A stretch of 8,738 nt of DNA from Blautia sp. GTDB lineage: Bacteria; Bacillota; Clostridia; Lachnospirales; Lachnospiraceae. The notes under the pieces were generated by a model. The model was not told the DNA's origin and made no database searches. It saw only the letters and a program-made list of their open reading frames with translations. The stretch lies in contig JAFWDX010000127.1 of the NCBI GenBank assembly GCA_017515945.1, positions 1-8,738 of the forward strand, written 5' to 3'. Positions 7,296 to 8,738 of this stretch are shown here, piece by piece (the first letter of the stretch is position 1; the number at the start of each line of letters is the position of its first letter). Both the position numbers and the translations under genes were made by a program.

Positions 7296-7526
7296 ACCTG
7301 TCAGACCATCGGCACTGTGCTGGCCAACCATCTGTACAGGAGACAGGTAGAACCTGCCAGACCATCGGCACTGTGCTGGCCAACCATCTGTACAGGAGAC
7401 AGGTAGAACCTGCCAGACCATCGGAACGGTGCGGATCAACCGTCTGGACAGGAGACGGTTATAAACCTGTCGGACCATCGGTACAGTGTTGGCAAGCATT
7501 TGGTCAAAAGACGGATATAAACGGGT
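7245..7526 (+). repeat. Five tandem 56-57 bp units derived from the 3' end of metI
   Basis: Units begin at 7245, 7302, 7358, 7414 and 7471 with the sequence C-(A/G)-GACCATCGG. Unit 1 is the coding end of metI including its TAA. Units 2 and 3 (7302-7357 and 7358-7413) are identical, so that duplication is recent. Unit 4 is closer to unit 1 than to units 2 and 3. Unit 5 is the most diverged and carries a one-base deletion. The 56-bp units shift the frame and no gene is encoded. Units 2 and 3 contain CTGTACAG and a short CAGGT/ACCTG stem. The array fills most of the metI-metQ gap. Confidence 0.9.
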
Positions 7527-7556
7527 CGTAAATCTGCATAATATATGTCCGTAAAC

Positions 7557-7582
7557 CCTGTCTGCGAAAAAGACAGGCAGAC
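7557..7582 (+). other. Two mutually exclusive hairpins upstream of metQ
   Basis: CCTGTCT (7557-7563) can pair with AGACAGG (7571-7577). Alternatively GTCTGC (7560-7565) can pair with GCAGAC (7577-7582). Neither is followed by a T tract, so neither is a normal terminator. The gap from 7527 to 7647 has no convincing promoter, so metQ is probably made from the operon transcript. Confidence 0.4.
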
Positions 7583-7647
7583 GAACGGGTATATTTTGCG
7601 GAGTTTATGATATATGTTTTTTCAATTTTCAAAAGGAGGAAAAGATT

Positions 7648-8610
7648 ATGAAAAAACTGATCGCAGCAACATTGGCAGGTGTCCTCGTTCTTGGCGCCCT
7701 CAGCCCGGTCATGGCCGAAGAGGACAACAAGATCACGATAGCCGCTTCCGCCACACCTCATGCGGAGATCCTTGAAAAGGCCGCCCCGATCCTCGAGGAG
7801 CAGGGCTACGAGCTGGAGGTCACGGTATTTGAAGATTATGTCCAGCCCAACCTGGTCGTGGACGCAGGCGACTTTGACGCCAACTACTTCCAGCATATTC
7901 CTTATCTGGACAGCTTCAACGAGGAAAAAGGCACCCATCTGGTAAACGCCGGCGGCATCCACTACGAGCCCTTCGGCATCTATCCCGGAAAGAAAGCCAG
8001 CCTTGACGAACTGGAAGAAGGCGACGAGATCGCGGTTCCCAACGATACCACCAATGAGGCCAGAGCCCTTCTCCTGCTCCAGGACAACGGCATCATCACC
8101 CTGAAAGAAGGCGCAGGCCTGACCGCGACGATCAACGATATCGAAGAGAATCCCAAAAACGTAAAGATCATTGAGCTCGAGGCTGCTCAGGTTCCGCGTG
8201 TCGTAGACGAAGCTGCCTATGTCGTACTCAACGGCAACTATGCAATGGAGGCAGGCTTCTCCGTGGCAAAGGATTCCATCGCTTATGAATCTGCGGATTC
8301 AGAGGCTGCAAAGACCTACGTCAACGTCATCGCCGTTAAAGAAGGCAATGAAGAGAGCGCCAAGATCAAAGCGCTGGTGGACGTGCTCAAGTCTGAGGAG
8401 ATCGTGAACTTCATCAATGAGACCTATGACGGCGCCGTGATCCCCTTCGTAGAGGGAGAAGCTCCTGCAGAAGAAGCAGCAGAAGAGGAAGCCGCTGAAG
8501 AAGAGACTGCGGAAGAAGATGCTGCAGAGGAAGCTGCGGAAGCAGCAGAAGAAGCTGTCGAAGAAGAAGCTGTCGAAGAAGAAGCTGCGGAAGAAGAAAC
8601 TGCAGAATAA
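7648..8610 (+). CDS. metQ: Methionine-binding protein MetQ (NlpA family) without lipobox and with a Glu/Ala-rich tail
   Basis: A 320-residue exported solute-binding protein that delivers methionine to MetI-MetN. Residues 1-23 are a signal peptide (MKK, a hydrophobic core, then SPVMA before EE). It fits signal peptidase I cleavage after A23. Family motifs include DANYFQHIPYL (77-87), NDTTNEARALLLLQ (132-145) and GNYAMEAGF (196-204). Most MetQ proteins of Gram-positive bacteria are lipoproteins with a cysteine after the signal peptide; this one has no cysteine at all. Residues 271-320 are 26 Glu, 1 Asp and 18 Ala of 50, an addition beyond the usual family end near residue 268. AGGAGG eight bases upstream fixes the start. 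How the protein stays near the membrane is unclear. Confidence 0.92.
   Translation: MKKLIAATLAGVLVLGALSPVMAEEDNKITIAASATPHAEILEKAAPILEEQGYELEVTVFEDYVQPNLVVDAGDFDANYFQHIPYLDSFNEEKGTHLVNAGGIHYEPFGIYPGKKASLDELEEGDEIAVPNDTTNEARALLLLQDNGIITLKEGAGLTATINDIEENPKNVKIIELEAAQVPRVVDEAAYVVLNGNYAMEAGFSVAKDSIAYESADSEAAKTYVNVIAVKEGNEESAKIKALVDVLKSEEIVNFINETYDGAVIPFVEGEAPAEEAAEEEAAEEETAEEDAAEEAAEAAEEAVEEEAVEEEAAEEETAE
8554..8598 (+). repeat. 15-bp tandem repeat encoding part of the MetQ acidic tail
   Basis: Three in-frame 15-bp units lie at 8554-8568, 8569-8583 (identical) and 8584-8598 (two changes), encoding A-V/A-E-E-E. A fourth partial unit runs to the stop. The unit length is a multiple of three, so copy-number change would lengthen or shorten the tail without breaking the frame. 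Confidence 0.8.
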
Positions 8611-8670
8611 TCTGCCGTAATACTGAAACGGGGTCCGGTTCTCCAGACAAGCTGTAAAAAACGTTCAGGC

Positions 8671-8738
8671 GAGTCAGGGGGGGCAGGTTCCGGAATGAGT
8701 CAGGGGGACAGGTTCCTTGACTCACACATGTGTGAGTC
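8671..8738. repeat. REP-like repeat cluster (right edge, truncated by window end)
   Basis: Two direct units begin with GAGTCAGGGGG at 8671 and 8697. The second continues as ACAGGTTCCTTGACTCA and then into a perfect 20-bp palindrome (8719-8738) that reaches the end of the window, so the right arm presumably continues outside. It lies 60 bp after the metQ stop. No T-tract terminator is visible between 8611 and 8670, so this structure may mark the 3' end of the operon transcript. Confidence 0.8.

Noticed and set aside
6552..7499. Minus-strand open frame of 315 codons across metI and the tandem array
   Set aside because: It is antisense to metI and takes its repetitive residues from the tandem units. 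No start signal or domain supports it.
7245..7526. CRISPR array
   Set aside because: The units are contiguous with no unique spacers, are too long for CRISPR repeats, and derive from the metI coding end.
8611..8670. Intrinsic terminator directly after metQ
   Set aside because: I found no stable GC stem followed by a T tract; the only strong structure is the repeat further on, which also lacks a T tract within the window.
8414..8725. Minus-strand Leu-rich open frame at the metQ end
   Set aside because: The Leu/Gln runs are the antisense reading of the Glu/Ala codons of the MetQ tail.

Overview
The window looks like a chromosomal segment of a Gram-positive Clostridia bacterium, most likely a gut Lachnospiraceae. 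The reasons are the MetN-MetI-MetQ protein style, strong AGGAGG ribosome-binding sites, TTGACA/TAAAAT promoters, soluble PAS hybrid kinases paired with receiver-HD-GYP proteins, and moderate GC content. The taxon is inferred from style; no marker gene is present.

The left half (about 90-5162) is a minus-strand signalling module. A 1214-residue soluble hybrid histidine kinase (PAS-like sensor region, HisKA, HATPase, degenerate receiver, intact receiver, Hpt) is followed by a receiver-HD-GYP protein predicted to hydrolyse cyclic di-GMP. The 369-bp gap between them holds a 149-bp MITE-like element with 17-bp perfect terminal inverted repeats and internal hairpins, plus a solo copy of its end repeat. 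The HD-GYP start is best placed at 1148, not at the longer frame-open position at 1307.

The right half (5609-8610) is a plus-strand methionine ABC importer in the order metN (ATPase with NIL domain), metI (permease), metQ (binding protein). metN and metI are one base apart. metI and metQ are separated by five 56-57 bp tandem units that are duplications of the last codons of metI, then by a pair of alternative hairpins. MetQ is unusual: it has a signal peptide but no lipobox cysteine, and it ends in a 50-residue Glu/Ala tail.

The two halves are transcribed divergently from a 446-bp region. It carries two well-formed promoters (17-bp spacers on both sides), each close to a REP-like repeat. The repeat family is built on TGAGTCAGGGGGACAGGTTCC (written here as its 21-base core minus nothing beyond the family consensus) and occurs at the left window edge, twice between the halves, and at the right window edge, so every transcription-unit border carries it. 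No RNA genes, CRISPR array, transposase or riboswitch is visible. I do not see a clearly new biological system; the most unusual things are the MetQ tail without a lipid anchor, the metI-derived tandem array and the two repeat families.
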